Source of the DNA: Desulfuromonadales bacterium
GTDB lineage: Bacteria > Desulfobacterota > Desulfuromonadia > Geobacterales > Pseudopelobacteraceae
DNA length: 64,000 nucleotides
Direction: 5' to 3'
Assembly: GCA_013377095.1 (NCBI GenBank)
Contig: JACAAY010000005.1
Span: forward strand, 1-64,000
Under the pieces are notes generated by a model, which was not told where the DNA came from, did not search any database, and saw nothing but the letters and a program-made list of their open reading frames with translations. Position numbers and translations under genes: made by a program. This document shows positions 38,871 to 48,038 of this stretch, piece by piece; within the stretch, counting starts at the first letter, position 1, and the number at the start of each line of letters is the position of its first letter.

Positions 38871-39398
38871 ATGAAAACTTTCGGAGGCCCTGTCCTCTTT
38901 CTTGACCGTTCCGACATCAACACCGATGAGATCATCCCGGCCAAGTACCTGACCGAGATCACCAAGGAGGATCTCAAACCCTATATCCTGGAAGACCTGA
39001 AGCTGGCCGGTTTCGACCCCAGGGGTGACAAACTGAAAAACGCCCGGGTGATCGTCTCCCGGGCCAATTTCGGTTGCGGTTCCTCCCGCGAGCATGCCCC
39101 CTGGGTGTTCGAGGTCAACGGCATCAATGCCGTGATTGCCGAGTCCTTTGCCCGCATCTTCCGCCAGAACATGTTCAACTGCGGTATGCTGGCCATCGAA
39201 TTGCCGAAAGAAGATCTGGACAAACTGTTTGCCCAGTCAAGCGACGACAGTGCGGCCATCTGCATCGACATCGAGGCCAAAAGCCTGGTGCTGGACGCCA
39301 ACGGCAAAACCGAGAGTTTCAGCTTCGAGCTGTCCCCCTTTGACAAGGCCCTGGTAGTGGCCGGTGGCTGGGTGGATTACGCGGACGGGAAGTACTGA
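38871..39398 (+). CDS. leuD: 3-isopropylmalate dehydratase small subunit
   Basis: Small swivelling subunit working with LeuC. ATG 38871 follows an AAAAAGGAG site. The 175 residues include FLDRSDINTDEIIPAKYL, the substrate loop NFGCGSSREHAPW, and RIFRQNMFNCGML. It is transcribed in the same direction as leuC, across the inverted repeat at 38636-38836, and ends before a strong terminator. leuA and leuB are not in the window. Confidence 0.94.
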   Translation: MKTFGGPVLFLDRSDINTDEIIPAKYLTEITKEDLKPYILEDLKLAGFDPRGDKLKNARVIVSRANFGCGSSREHAPWVFEVNGINAVIAESFARIFRQNMFNCGMLAIELPKEDLDKLFAQSSDDSAAICIDIEAKSLVLDANGKTESFSFELSPFDKALVVAGGWVDYADGKY

Positions 39399-39422
39399 GA
39401 GGACCGACAGGTTATTCTACCC

Positions 39423-39458
39423 ACAAAAAAGCCCCGCCTTTTAGCGGGGCTTTTTTGT
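39423..39458. terminator. Intrinsic terminator after leuD
   Basis: ACAAAAAAGCCCCGC (39423-39437) and GCGGGGCTTTTTTGT (39444-39458) form a perfect stem of 15 bp with a six-base loop, ending in a T run. Confidence 0.92.
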
Positions 39459-39704
39459 GTAAAATTGCTTTTCAGTATCGATAACCCGGTCCCTTCAGGT
39501 CAAGCCGAAACATTACGATACCCTCCCCTTTCCCCATTACTGCAGCGCTCTGAATCCCATTCAACTCTTTCCAATAACCCGAACTCGGTGACCTGTATCG
39601 CTGCTGCCCGACTTTTACGCCTTCTTACTTTTGACCATCAGCTGAACGGGCGTATACTTGGATATGTATGGTGCGGGAGGTCGCATGCGCGGGTTTCCTG
39701 GAGC

Positions 39705-39980
39705 GTGATCACGGCGACGGTTACGGCTGTCACCGTATACTTCGCCTTTGCCGTCTGCAAGGCGTTGCGTGCCCACAAACAGCTACCGGTCACCGGTCGG
39801 GAAGGCTTGATTGGCCAGCTGGGACGGGCCGCCAGCGGGATCGCCACCGAGGGAAAGGTGTTCGTCAACGGCGAATACTGGGATGCCTGGAGCGAGCAGT
39901 CGATTGTCACCGGAGAGCGGGTGAAGGTTGCAGAAGTGGAAGGAATGCGCCTCAAGGTTACGAGGATTTCGGAGGGGTGA
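39705..39980 (+). CDS. Truncated NfeD-like protein (membrane helix plus OB domain)
   Basis: About 91 residues from a possible GTG at 39705. One TM helix ([19 protein letters not shown]) is followed by [14 protein letters not shown] and the beta-barrel part ending [11 protein letters not shown], matching the extreme C-terminus of long NfeD proteins. The long form has a ClpP-like serine protease and more helices upstream; none of that is readable in any frame in 39460-39700. The start is uncertain, as no good ribosome site is visible. The slipin gene follows, the usual NfeD partner. Likely a remnant or a short functional version. Confidence 0.6.
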   Translation: MITATVTAVTVYFAFAVCKALRAHKQLPVTGREGLIGQLGRAASGIATEGKVFVNGEYWDAWSEQSIVTGERVKVAEVEGMRLKVTRISEG

Positions 39981-40047
39981 GACCTGTGATCGCCCGTTTT
40001 CTGAGAAAACAGTGGATCCCCCCCAGCAAGACAATGGAGGAGTCGCC

Positions 40048-40815
40048 ATGTTTGAGTTTTTGAATTACACACCGGTTGTTTTTATTTTCGTACTTTTCGT
40101 CATGTTCATTGCCAGCGCGGTCCGCATACTTCCGGAGTACGAGCGCGGAGTGCTCTTTCGTCTCGGTCGGCTTGCGGGAACGCGGGGTCCGGGACTCTTC
40201 CTGATCATCCCCGGCATTGACCGGCTGGTGCGGGTAACGCTGCGCACCGTGGTCATGGATGTTCCTCCCCAGGATGTGATTACCCACGACAACGTAACGG
40301 TCAAGGTCTCGGCAGTGATCTATTTTCGGGTAATGGAGCCGCAGAAGGCGATCGTGGATGTGGAAAACTACCTCTATGCCACAAGTCAGCTGTCCCAGAC
40401 CACGCTGCGCAGCGTACTCGGTCAGGTCGATCTGGACGAACTCCTGGCCAACCGGGAAAAGATCAACAGGGAACTGCAGGAAATCCTCGACCGCCATACC
40501 GGGCCGTGGGGAGTTAAGGTCGCCAACGTGGAGGTAAAGAACATCGATCTGCCCCAAGAGATGCAACGGGCCATTGCCAAACAGGCCGAGGCAGAACGCG
40601 AGCGACGCGCCAAGATTATCCACGCCGAGGGGGAACTGCAGGCTTCGGAGAAACTGGCTCAGGCCGCCACGGTACTGGCCGCCGAACCGACCGCTCTGCA
40701 ATTGCGCTATCTTCAGACCCTGACTGAAGTCGCCGCCGAGAAAAACTCCACCATCATCTTCCCGGTGCCTATCGACCTGATCAAGATGTTTATGAAGAAG
40801 AAGGAAATACTGTAA
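40048..40815 (+). CDS. Slipin (stomatin/SPFH-family membrane protein)
   Basis: A 255-residue membrane-anchored scaffold. An N-terminal hairpin helix ([16 protein letters not shown]) is followed by the SPFH domain ([44 protein letters not shown]) and a coiled-coil tail ([24 protein letters not shown]). ATG 40048 has GGAGGAG 5 bp upstream. Such proteins work with NfeD proteases in membrane quality control; here only a shortened NfeD is next to it. Confidence 0.93.
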   Translation: MFEFLNYTPVVFIFVLFVMFIASAVRILPEYERGVLFRLGRLAGTRGPGLFLIIPGIDRLVRVTLRTVVMDVPPQDVITHDNVTVKVSAVIYFRVMEPQKAIVDVENYLYATSQLSQTTLRSVLGQVDLDELLANREKINRELQEILDRHTGPWGVKVANVEVKNIDLPQEMQRAIAKQAEAERERRAKIIHAEGELQASEKLAQAATVLAAEPTALQLRYLQTLTEVAAEKNSTIIFPVPIDLIKMFMKKKEIL

Positions 40816-40832
40816 ACGTGTCATCCACGCAC

Positions 40833-41127
40833 TTACTGCTTTTTGTACGTACCCATCAGTTGCCCTGCATCCAGGATATGTCCCTGCATCACACACCCCA
40901 GATCGAGCTCGCCGGCCGACGGCGCCAATGTCAGGATCGTATCGAGGGCAAATAGCTTGAAAAAATAACGTTGGGCCCCCGAGTGGGCAGGGACCGCCGT
41001 AGGTGTTGCGCTTCCAGCTATTCCGTCCCTGGACCGCACCGGCAGGCACGTTGTTCTCTGCTATCTCTCGCGTCAGAGCGGAATGTTCCATACCACCATA
41101 TAGCATATCAATGAAGGATGGTTTCAA
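40833..41127 (-). pseudogene. PEBP (YbhB/YbcL) family pseudogene, truncated and frameshifted
   Basis: Minus-strand remnant of a phosphatidylethanolamine-binding-like protein. One frame reads PAGAVQGRNSW and YGGPCPLGG (about 41050-40977); the next frame continues QRYFFKLFALDTILTL and ends QLMGTYKKQ at 40833. The two join across a GGGGGCCC run near 40978-40984, so a single-base shift splits them. The first half of the family (about 90 residues) is absent; the Sel1 gene end lies at 41149. The frameshift could be a sequencing slip, but the missing N-terminus still makes this a broken gene. Confidence 0.72.
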
Positions 41128-41148
41128 ATACGCATTTGAATCGGAACT

Positions 41149-41889
41149 TCAGCCCCTCCCCAGCTCTTTCAGGTAACGCTCTGCACGGCCATACCCCTGG
41201 TCCGCTGCCTTTTTCAGCCACACAGCCGCCTCGCTCCGGTCCCTGGCCACCCCGATACCTCGGGCGTACATGACCCCGATACAAAGCTGCGCCTCACCGC
41301 TGCCCTGATCGGCGGCTTTCATCAGCCAGCGAAAAGCCTCGCTCCGGTTCTTTGCTACACCGTTTCCCCTGATATACATGTTGGCCAGCCTGAGCTGCGC
41401 TTTGACAAAACCCTGCTCGGCCGCTGAGCGAAACCAGCGGGCAGCCTGACGCTGGTCCATGGCCACCCCCGCCCCTTTTGAATACATCAATCCCAGTTGG
41501 TAGCACGCCCTGACATAGCCCTGTTCAGCCGCCAGACTGAACCAGCGAAATGAGGTTCGCAGCTCCTTTTTGACCCCTTCCCCCTTTAAATAGAGCAGCC
41601 CCAGATTGTATCGTGCCCCGGCATGCCCCTGCTCGGCTGCCTGGCTGAACCAGCGGGCGGCCTCAGTCGGATTGCGGGGTACCCCCTCACCCTTGTAGTG
41701 CATAACCCCCATGGCAAACTGACCGTCAGGGGTAGTATCGTTCCGAAAACTCTTGAGTGCATTGGAATAGTTGCCCTGCCGATAGGCTTCCATACCCGGA
41801 TTTCCCGCGCACCCCGCGATCAGGGCGGTCAACAGAAACAGCCCCGCGGAAGTGCGAATGGGAATCGTCATATCCCGGAATATGCGCAT
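41149..41889 (-). CDS. Sel1-repeat lipoprotein
   Basis: A 246-residue lipoprotein. I chose ATG 41889 because GGAGAGGAGC stands 6 bp before it. A signal sequence ends in LIAGC (C27). Five Sel1 repeats of 36 residues follow, each of the type AxYNLGLLYLKGEGVxxDxxEAxRWFxxAAEQGH. Sel1 proteins are helical scaffolds that bind other proteins. It lies downstream of the M6 protease in the same direction with about 30 bp between them, so the two may be cotranscribed. Confidence 0.9.
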   Translation of the reverse strand: MRIFRDMTIPIRTSAGLFLLTALIAGCAGNPGMEAYRQGNYSNALKSFRNDTTPDGQFAMGVMHYKGEGVPRNPTEAARWFSQAAEQGHAGARYNLGLLYLKGEGVKKELRTSFRWFSLAAEQGYVRACYQLGLMYSKGAGVAMDQRQAARWFRSAAEQGFVKAQLRLANMYIRGNGVAKNRSEAFRWLMKAADQGSGEAQLCIGVMYARGIGVARDRSEAAVWLKKAADQGYGRAERYLKELGRG

Positions 41890-41919
41890 ATCAAAGCTCC
41901 TCTCCAAAATATAAAACAA

Positions 41920-44685
41920 TCACGGCGAACCGATGATTATATTCTCAAAGATCATGGCACCATTTTTCAGGGTGACTGCCCCAAGGATTGCCGGTGCCCC
42001 GTTGTTCGTTGAAAATGAGGCGTCAAACCCTCCACTAACGGTAACTGTAGCGCCATCATCCTTAACAAATGGGCCAACCGTGGCTCCCGCGACAACCTGG
42101 ATCTCAGAGGCAAGGGTATCGGCACTATAGGCAGTTTGCAGGGTCTGATATCCTGAGGAGGTGTGAGCGCCGTTGCGAACGACACCGGGGGTCACAACCT
42201 CGGAAGGCGAAGAGCTTGCACCGTTTCCGACACCATTGCCGGCCAATACCGTAAAGGTGTAGGCGGTTCCATTGGTCAAGCCGGTAACCGCAATCGGGCT
42301 GGAAGCACCCGTTGCCCACTGGCCACCGCTTGATCTGACAGTATAACCGGTAAGAGCGCTGCCGCCATCGGAAGCGGGGGCTGAAAAGCTAACTGTTACC
42401 TGGCCACTGCCAACAGTCGCCGTTTCGATGACGGGAGCATCCGGCACCGTTGCCGGAGTAACGCTGTTGGAAGCTGACGAAGGAGAACCCGTGCCAACCG
42501 AGTTTGCGGCTGTCACCCTGAAGGTGTAGGCAGTACCATTGGTAAGCCCTGTCACCGTAACCGGACTTGAAGCCCCCATGCCGATATAACCGCCCGGAGA
42601 TGAGGTTACGGTGTAATTTGTTATGGCGCTGCCGCCGTCGGACGCAGGTGCCGTAAAACTGACCGTTGCCTGTGCATTGCCCCTGACCGCAGTGGCATTG
42701 GTGGGTGTACCGGGCGTCGTTGCCGGCGTGACACTGTTTGACACGGACGATGCAGGTCCGGTTCCGTTGGCATTGGAAGCCGTCACCGCGAAGGTATATG
42801 CGGTGCCATTGCTAAGGCCTGAAACGGTGAGCGGGCTGGTAGCGCCAGAGGCGATTTTGCCCCCCGGCGACGAGGTAACGGTGTAGCTGGTGATGGCGCT
42901 GCCGCCATCGTACATCGGCGCCGTAAAACTTACTGCTGCCTGGCCGTTTCCGCGGATGGCAAACCCCATGGTTGGCGCATCGGGTGGTGTGGGCGCCCCA
43001 AAAGAAAACTCGGCCGTCATGCTGTTGCCCGGCAATGAAATCGCATTCAGATACAGGTTTGTGGACGATCCGCTGTAATAATTGGAGTTTGGTGAACTGG
43101 CAGGGGTCCAGAGTGTGTTATTGGCTGAATAGAAGAGTGTCTTAGAATTGCCCCGGCATGACGATGCCGTACCGCTTGCAAGCATATTGCAAGTTGCCGT
43201 ACTGGCCTGAACCGGAACCACCCCTTGCCGATGGCCGGTATTATTGGTGTAGTCATTGATTGCTGAACCGGCATTATTGTCAATGTGAAGCACCAGCACC
43301 CCACCCTGCCAGCCGGAACCGAAATTGGGCATCCCCCTCAACCCCAGGTCCCATCCGCTGGGCCACCTGTTTTCCAGCAAAAAATATTCACTGGTACTGG
43401 TCGAGGGCAGAATCAGTTTATAGGGTGTGGCTGGGGAAGAGAGCTGATAGTCAAAACTGAACGGACTGACAGGGTTTGACATATCCGGAGTAATGGGTGT
43501 TGACCATCCCAGAAACTCCCGCGACCAGGCATCAAGGGACGTTGGTGTCGTGCCTCCGTATGATTCAGTATAATCCCTGCCCCAACTGCCCCCTGCCATA
43601 AGCGAGAAATTCCCCAGCCCGGCATTGAATTGGGAGATATCATAAAGGTCGGGCAGGCCGCACATCTGATGGCCGAGCTCATGGGCAATCACCCCCATGG
43701 GATGCTGCACACTGCTGTTGTTGAGTTCCCCATTCTGTGCCCAGCGCTGAATATTTTTGCCGCCCACCGTCAGACCGGTTCCGGTGGTGGACCAGGCATG
43801 GGCCCACACCGAAGGGGTTTTGCTGCTTCCCGATGTCTCGTACCCGGCAGCAACGAAATAGATCACCACTTCGGATGTTTCAAGCTTGCCATTGCCATTG
43901 CTATCCAGGCTTTTGAAATTCACATAGGATGATGCAAGCGCCAGGGCGCTGTTGCCCCAGGCCTGATCCGAGGCAAATGTATAACTCCCTCCCGTGTTGG
44001 GATGGTTGGTGGAGAGTGTCACGGAGACAATCCCCGCGGGACTGCCGGCCTGAGAATGGGTGACGGGAGCAACTCTCATGGCACCCAATGAATTGTCCAG
44101 GTAAAACTTGGCAACTGACTTGTCCGACTCATCAAAAATCTTACTGTACCACCCGGCCGGGGAGGTACTAAATGAGCGGTCCGCAAAACTGACCAGAATG
44201 ACAAGCAGTTTTTTTGAACCTGCTACCGGTGTCGGGTTCCAGACTGCCGCGGCAGCATCTACAGTTGCTGATGCCGCGGACGTGGCTGGGGAAGACAGGT
44301 TCTCCGCCGGTTGCTGCTGTTCCTCCCTCAGCATGTGCAACATATGCTGTTCATTGTCTCTATTTCGGTGGGGCTTCAAACCTTTGGACAGGCCAGAGGG
44401 TACGCTTCGCCCATTGGGGAGAACATGAAATCCGCTGGGCCTCAGCGTACCATCCTTGGCCTGTTCGGCATACTCCCAGTAACCGGATGATCTGTTGTGG
44501 AGAATGGTGTGACCGGTATCCTCGGAGACCGTCCAGTTCTGGAGTTCGTCACCCTGTATCCTGGTCATTACGATACTTCCATCAGGCTGAATGACCTCCA
44601 CAGGATCGGGCGAGGCAGGAACCGCGAAGGCGTGAGTACAAGAAATCAGAAGCAGCAGTGTCGTTGTCAGGATGTGTTTTACCAC
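41920..44685 (-). CDS. Secreted M6-family metalloprotease with three FN3 domains
   Basis: A 921-residue exported protease. GTG 44685 follows GAGGAGG and opens a signal peptide (KHILTTTLLLLISCTHAFA). After a propeptide-like region (about 25-125) comes the M6 catalytic domain with the zinc motif HELGHQMCGLPD (H335, E336, H339). Three FN3 domains of about 90 residues (565-840) follow, and a final module (845-921) with YQTLQTAYSADT, VTVSGGFDASF and GAMIFENIIIG. This last part matches the end of the BNR-repeat protein at 30414-32858. M6 enzymes include InhA-type proteases. Likely released or surface-bound; target unknown. Confidence 0.9.
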   Translation of the reverse strand: MVKHILTTTLLLLISCTHAFAVPASPDPVEVIQPDGSIVMTRIQGDELQNWTVSEDTGHTILHNRSSGYWEYAEQAKDGTLRPSGFHVLPNGRSVPSGLSKGLKPHRNRDNEQHMLHMLREEQQQPAENLSSPATSAASATVDAAAAVWNPTPVAGSKKLLVILVSFADRSFSTSPAGWYSKIFDESDKSVAKFYLDNSLGAMRVAPVTHSQAGSPAGIVSVTLSTNHPNTGGSYTFASDQAWGNSALALASSYVNFKSLDSNGNGKLETSEVVIYFVAAGYETSGSSKTPSVWAHAWSTTGTGLTVGGKNIQRWAQNGELNNSSVQHPMGVIAHELGHQMCGLPDLYDISQFNAGLGNFSLMAGGSWGRDYTESYGGTTPTSLDAWSREFLGWSTPITPDMSNPVSPFSFDYQLSSPATPYKLILPSTSTSEYFLLENRWPSGWDLGLRGMPNFGSGWQGGVLVLHIDNNAGSAINDYTNNTGHRQGVVPVQASTATCNMLASGTASSCRGNSKTLFYSANNTLWTPASSPNSNYYSGSSTNLYLNAISLPGNSMTAEFSFGAPTPPDAPTMGFAIRGNGQAAVSFTAPMYDGGSAITSYTVTSSPGGKIASGATSPLTVSGLSNGTAYTFAVTASNANGTGPASSVSNSVTPATTPGTPTNATAVRGNAQATVSFTAPASDGGSAITNYTVTSSPGGYIGMGASSPVTVTGLTNGTAYTFRVTAANSVGTGSPSSASNSVTPATVPDAPVIETATVGSGQVTVSFSAPASDGGSALTGYTVRSSGGQWATGASSPIAVTGLTNGTAYTFTVLAGNGVGNGASSSPSEVVTPGVVRNGAHTSSGYQTLQTAYSADTLASEIQVVAGATVGPFVKDDGATVTVSGGFDASFSTNNGAPAILGAVTLKNGAMIFENIIIGSP

Positions 44686-45036
44686 GGCAGCCTCCTCTTC
44701 CCGGCAGGGATCTTTTATCCGAGATCGGCAATCATGAGCCATTTCAGCATATCCATCAGCAAACAGATATGTGCCAGATCACAATTGACGACTTTTTCCA
44801 TGCCTTCTCAGCTTGCATTGTCCCCAATATCGATTTCGTTTTGAGCGTGGTTCGCTTCTGCTGATGTTCTTGACGCTCGTACCTGCAGCGGTGTATGTAT
44901 GTGAATATTTTTATATGGAGTAATCGGAAGGATACTGAAATGCAATGGCAGGCAGGCTAGCCGCTACTGAGCGTGAGTACTGATAAAGCGGTTGTTCTCA
45001 ATTAACACCCCCATCACCCTAGGGAGGTCGATTCCT
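44686..45036. other. Divergent intergenic region
   Basis: About 350 bp between the protease and hydrolase genes, which are transcribed away from each other, so promoters for both should lie here. It is AT-rich around 44895-44935. I saw no well-spaced -35/-10 pair, no riboswitch and no gene. Confidence 0.5.
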
Positions 45037-46014
45037 ATGAATACAGTTTTCCCCGCCCCCACATTTATCCAGACAAACGGCATACGCATGGCTGTCCATG
45101 AGCAAGGCAGCGGCTTTCCGGTGGTGCTGTGTCACGGTTTTCCGGAACTGGCCTTTTCATGGCGGCATCAGCTCCCGGCCCTGGCGAGCGCCGGCTTCCG
45201 GGCCATTGCGCCCGACCAACGCGGCTACGGAAGCACGGACAAGCCAACGGCCGTGAACAGGTACGATATACGCCATCTGACGGACGATCTGGTGGGACTG
45301 CTGGATGCGCTAAAATTGGACAGGGCTATATTCTGCGGGCACGATTGGGGTGGGCATGTGGTCTGGGAAATGCCGATCCTGCATCCCGACCGGGTGGCCG
45401 GGGTAATCGGGATCAACACACCCCATCGCTATTTCCGGCGCATGGGTGCGGATCCGGTTGGCTGGGTGCGGGAACATTTCAGCGCCGACAACTACCGCTT
45501 GGCGTTCCTGCGGGAGGGGATTGAGGATGGTCTGACTGCGGAGCTGCTGCCAGGCTTCTTCAAGGGCCTCTTCCGGGCGCGCCCCCTGAGCATGGCCGAG
45601 TACCAGGCCGCTCCGCCCAAGGTGCGCAACCTGGAATTTGAATTCATCATGGATACCGCCTTCAACCCGGAACCGGCCGGCAGCAGCTTCATGACCGAGC
45701 AGGAGCTGCAGGTCTATGTGGATGCCTTCAGCGCCGGCGGTCTGACCGGCCCCATCAACTGGTACCGCAACCTGGCTCGAAACAGTGAGATTCTTGCCGG
45801 CACCAGCGACCTGATCACGGTCCCCTGTCTGATGATATCGGCGGAGGACGATATTTTCTTACCACCCGAGCTTACAGACGGCATGGAGCAGTATGTACCG
45901 GATCTGGAAAAACACGTGGTCCGCCAGTGCGGACACTGGACCCAGGCCGAGAAACCGGACCAGGTCAATCGTCTGATCCTGGAGTGGCTCACCCGCCGCT
46001 TTTGCTCACCTTGA
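45037..46014 (+). CDS. Alpha/beta hydrolase, epoxide hydrolase-like
   Basis: A 325-residue cytoplasmic hydrolase. HGFPE holds the oxyanion residues, the nucleophile is D103 in GHDWGG, and the base is H300 in QCGHWTQAEKP. The Asp nucleophile, rather than Ser, marks the epoxide hydrolase / haloalkane dehalogenase branch; the HGFPE motif favours epoxide hydrolase. ATG 45037 has AGGGAGG upstream. A YdhR-like gene follows 32 bp later. Substrate unknown. Confidence 0.88.
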   Translation: MNTVFPAPTFIQTNGIRMAVHEQGSGFPVVLCHGFPELAFSWRHQLPALASAGFRAIAPDQRGYGSTDKPTAVNRYDIRHLTDDLVGLLDALKLDRAIFCGHDWGGHVVWEMPILHPDRVAGVIGINTPHRYFRRMGADPVGWVREHFSADNYRLAFLREGIEDGLTAELLPGFFKGLFRARPLSMAEYQAAPPKVRNLEFEFIMDTAFNPEPAGSSFMTEQELQVYVDAFSAGGLTGPINWYRNLARNSEILAGTSDLITVPCLMISAEDDIFLPPELTDGMEQYVPDLEKHVVRQCGHWTQAEKPDQVNRLILEWLTRRFCSP

Positions 46015-46046
46015 GAACATCACAACAACATTTCACAGGAGGAACC

Positions 46047-46361
46047 ATGATTACCGCACTCGTTCAATTAAGACTCCCGGAACCGGTCACACGGGGCAAG
46101 GCCCGGGACATGTTTTCCGGCACGGCACCCAACTACACCACGGTCCGCGGACTTATCCGCAAGTACTATCTATTGTCCGACGACTGTCAGACTGCGGGCG
46201 GGGTCTATCTGTGGGCGTCACGACAGGATGCCGAACTGTTCTACACGGACAACTGGAAGAAATTCATCGTGGAAAAATACGGTAATCAGCCGACCATTAC
46301 CTTCTTTGATACGCCGGTAATCGTTGATAACGATGCCGGTCAGATCATGAAAGACGTCTGA
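46047..46361 (+). CDS. YdhR-family small protein
   Basis: A 104-residue protein of the dimeric alpha-beta barrel fold. The start MITALVQLRLPEPVTRGKA, YTTVRGLIRKYYLLSDD and GGVYLWASRQDAELFY match the YdhR group, often annotated as monooxygenases but unproven. An AGGAGGA site precedes ATG 46047. It is probably cotranscribed with the hydrolase. The real activity is unknown. Confidence 0.85.
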   Translation: MITALVQLRLPEPVTRGKARDMFSGTAPNYTTVRGLIRKYYLLSDDCQTAGGVYLWASRQDAELFYTDNWKKFIVEKYGNQPTITFFDTPVIVDNDAGQIMKDV

Positions 46362-46394
46362 CGCAATCTGCATTAAAAACCGGCAAGATTCCGT

Positions 46395-47333
46395 TCACTC
46401 CCCCCAGATTTCTTTGACGGTCTCAATCCACTCCTCAACGTAGAGGTCCAGATACTCCCGGCAGATGGCGCTGGCATGGGGCATGATCAGCACATTGGGC
46501 TGTCCCCAGAGCAGGGAATCCGGAGGAAGCGGTTCCTGGCGGAACACATCCAGCCCGGCCCCCGCCAGGGTGCCGTTGCAGAGCGAGCTGACCAGATCTT
46601 CTTCCCGGTAACAGTTGCCCCGTCCCAGGTTGTACAGATTTGATCCCGGCTTCATCAGGCCGAAATGCCGCTCCGTGAACAGGTTTTCCGTAGCTGATCC
46701 GCCGGGCAGCATCAGCACCACGTGATCCGCCAAGGGCAATTCCTGCTCCAGAGAGTCAAAGGTCACCACCCGCTCGGCCAGGGGATCATCTTCAAACCCT
46801 GCCAAGCTTCGCTTAACCCCGACGATCCTCGCGCCAAAGGCTTTCAGCAGTTCCGCCATCTGACGTCCTATGGCGCCATAGCCCACCATCAGCACCTGCT
46901 GGCTAAAGAGTCCTGAGCTGCCGTCCAGGGCATTACGGTCCCAAAGCGAGGTTCGCTGGTTCTCCAGACAGCGACCCAGACGGCGGTTAAAATAGAGCAT
47001 CATTGCCAGCAGACTCTCCCGCATGATCCGGCCGTGGAAATGCCCATAAAAATTCCGGATCCGCCCGGATGGATCGGGGGGGACCCAATCCTTGCCCGCG
47101 GCTGGAGTAAAGACCGCATCCAGCCTGGGAGCCTGCTGATACAGTTCGGGCCGCAGCTGCCATGTCAGCAACCAGTCCGCATCCGTAAGATGGGTGCGAA
47201 AAACTTCCTTTCCCGTCGACTCCACCAGGTCGATCCCAGGAAAAGCCTGGCGAATCCTCTCCAGGTGGCGTGGTTTGACGGAAAATGAATCCACATCGCT
47301 TTTCAGCTGTACCAGAAGTTTTTTTTGAAGCAT
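46395..47333 (-). CDS. D-isomer-specific 2-hydroxyacid dehydrogenase family protein
   Basis: A 312-residue NAD(P)-linked reductase. The cofactor motif is MVGYGAIGRQMAELLKAFG, with GRGNCYREEDLV and the C-terminal catalytic His in NVLIMPHASAI. I chose ATG 47333, which follows GGGGGG by six bases; an ATG 7 codons earlier is also possible. It resembles the branch of hydroxypyruvate/phenylpyruvate reductases with divergent N-termini. Exact substrate unknown. It converges with the YdhR gene. Confidence 0.85.
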   Translation of the reverse strand: MLQKKLLVQLKSDVDSFSVKPRHLERIRQAFPGIDLVESTGKEVFRTHLTDADWLLTWQLRPELYQQAPRLDAVFTPAAGKDWVPPDPSGRIRNFYGHFHGRIMRESLLAMMLYFNRRLGRCLENQRTSLWDRNALDGSSGLFSQQVLMVGYGAIGRQMAELLKAFGARIVGVKRSLAGFEDDPLAERVVTFDSLEQELPLADHVVLMLPGGSATENLFTERHFGLMKPGSNLYNLGRGNCYREEDLVSSLCNGTLAGAGLDVFRQEPLPPDSLLWGQPNVLIMPHASAICREYLDLYVEEWIETVKEIWGE

Positions 47334-47434
47334 ATCCTGCCCCCCTTTTTTCATGATTCAAGGTGCGGTTTTGTGTTTTTGAATCCGGACTCTTTCCTGT
47401 AATATGACCCATATTCATCCGGGAGGTATTGACC

Positions 47435-47983
47435 ATGATCGAACTGTTACGCAAACGCCGCAGCATCCGCAGTTACACCGCTGAAACCATAGCCCCGGCC
47501 ACAGTAGAACTGTTGATCGAGGCACTGCTCCGTGCGCCCTCCTCGCGCAACATCAACCCCTGGGAGTTCATTGTCGTCGACGACCGCGAACTGTTGTCAA
47601 AGCTTTCCCGAGCCAAAGAGCACGGCTCTGCCTTTTTGGAAGGCGCGCAGCTGGGCATTGTGGTCTGCGCCGACAGCACCACATCGGATGTCTGGGTTGA
47701 GGACTGCTCCATCGCCTCGATTCTGGTGCAGATGACCGCCCTGTCGCTGGGGCTGGGCAGCTGCTGGATCCAGATCCGCCAGCGCCGCCATGACGCCAAA
47801 TGTTCGGCCGAGGAGTACATTCAAAAACTGCTCGGTCTGCCGGAACATGTCAAGGTGCAGTCGATGATCAGCATCGGCCACCCCGATGAAGTTCGTATGC
47901 CATTACGGTCAGATGAGCTTGAATACTTCAAAGTCAAACACAACCACTTTGACCAGCCATGGTATCCCGGGGACAAATCCTGA
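47435..47983 (+). CDS. Nitroreductase family protein
   Basis: A 182-residue flavoprotein of the FMN nitroreductase fold. Typical are ELLRKRRSIRSYTAE (FMN phosphate contact), RAPSSRNINPWEFIVVDD, and GLGSCWIQI. ATG 47435 lies 8 bp after GGGAGG. It is divergent from the hydroxyacid dehydrogenase and just upstream of a MalY-type gene. Substrate unknown; quinone or nitro compound reduction is usual for the family. Confidence 0.9.
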   Translation: MIELLRKRRSIRSYTAETIAPATVELLIEALLRAPSSRNINPWEFIVVDDRELLSKLSRAKEHGSAFLEGAQLGIVVCADSTTSDVWVEDCSIASILVQMTALSLGLGSCWIQIRQRRHDAKCSAEEYIQKLLGLPEHVKVQSMISIGHPDEVRMPLRSDELEYFKVKHNHFDQPWYPGDKS

Positions 47984-48038
47984 AATATGTCCGTTTTTTC
48001 AATCAGCTACACATCATCCAGAGAAGGGCATGACCATA

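Noticed and set aside
39958-40830. Minus-strand continuous frame opposite the slipin gene
   Set aside because: The slipin on the plus strand is clearly real. Only the first 50 codons of this frame (41127-40977) carry PEBP sequence, and I kept those as a pseudogene.
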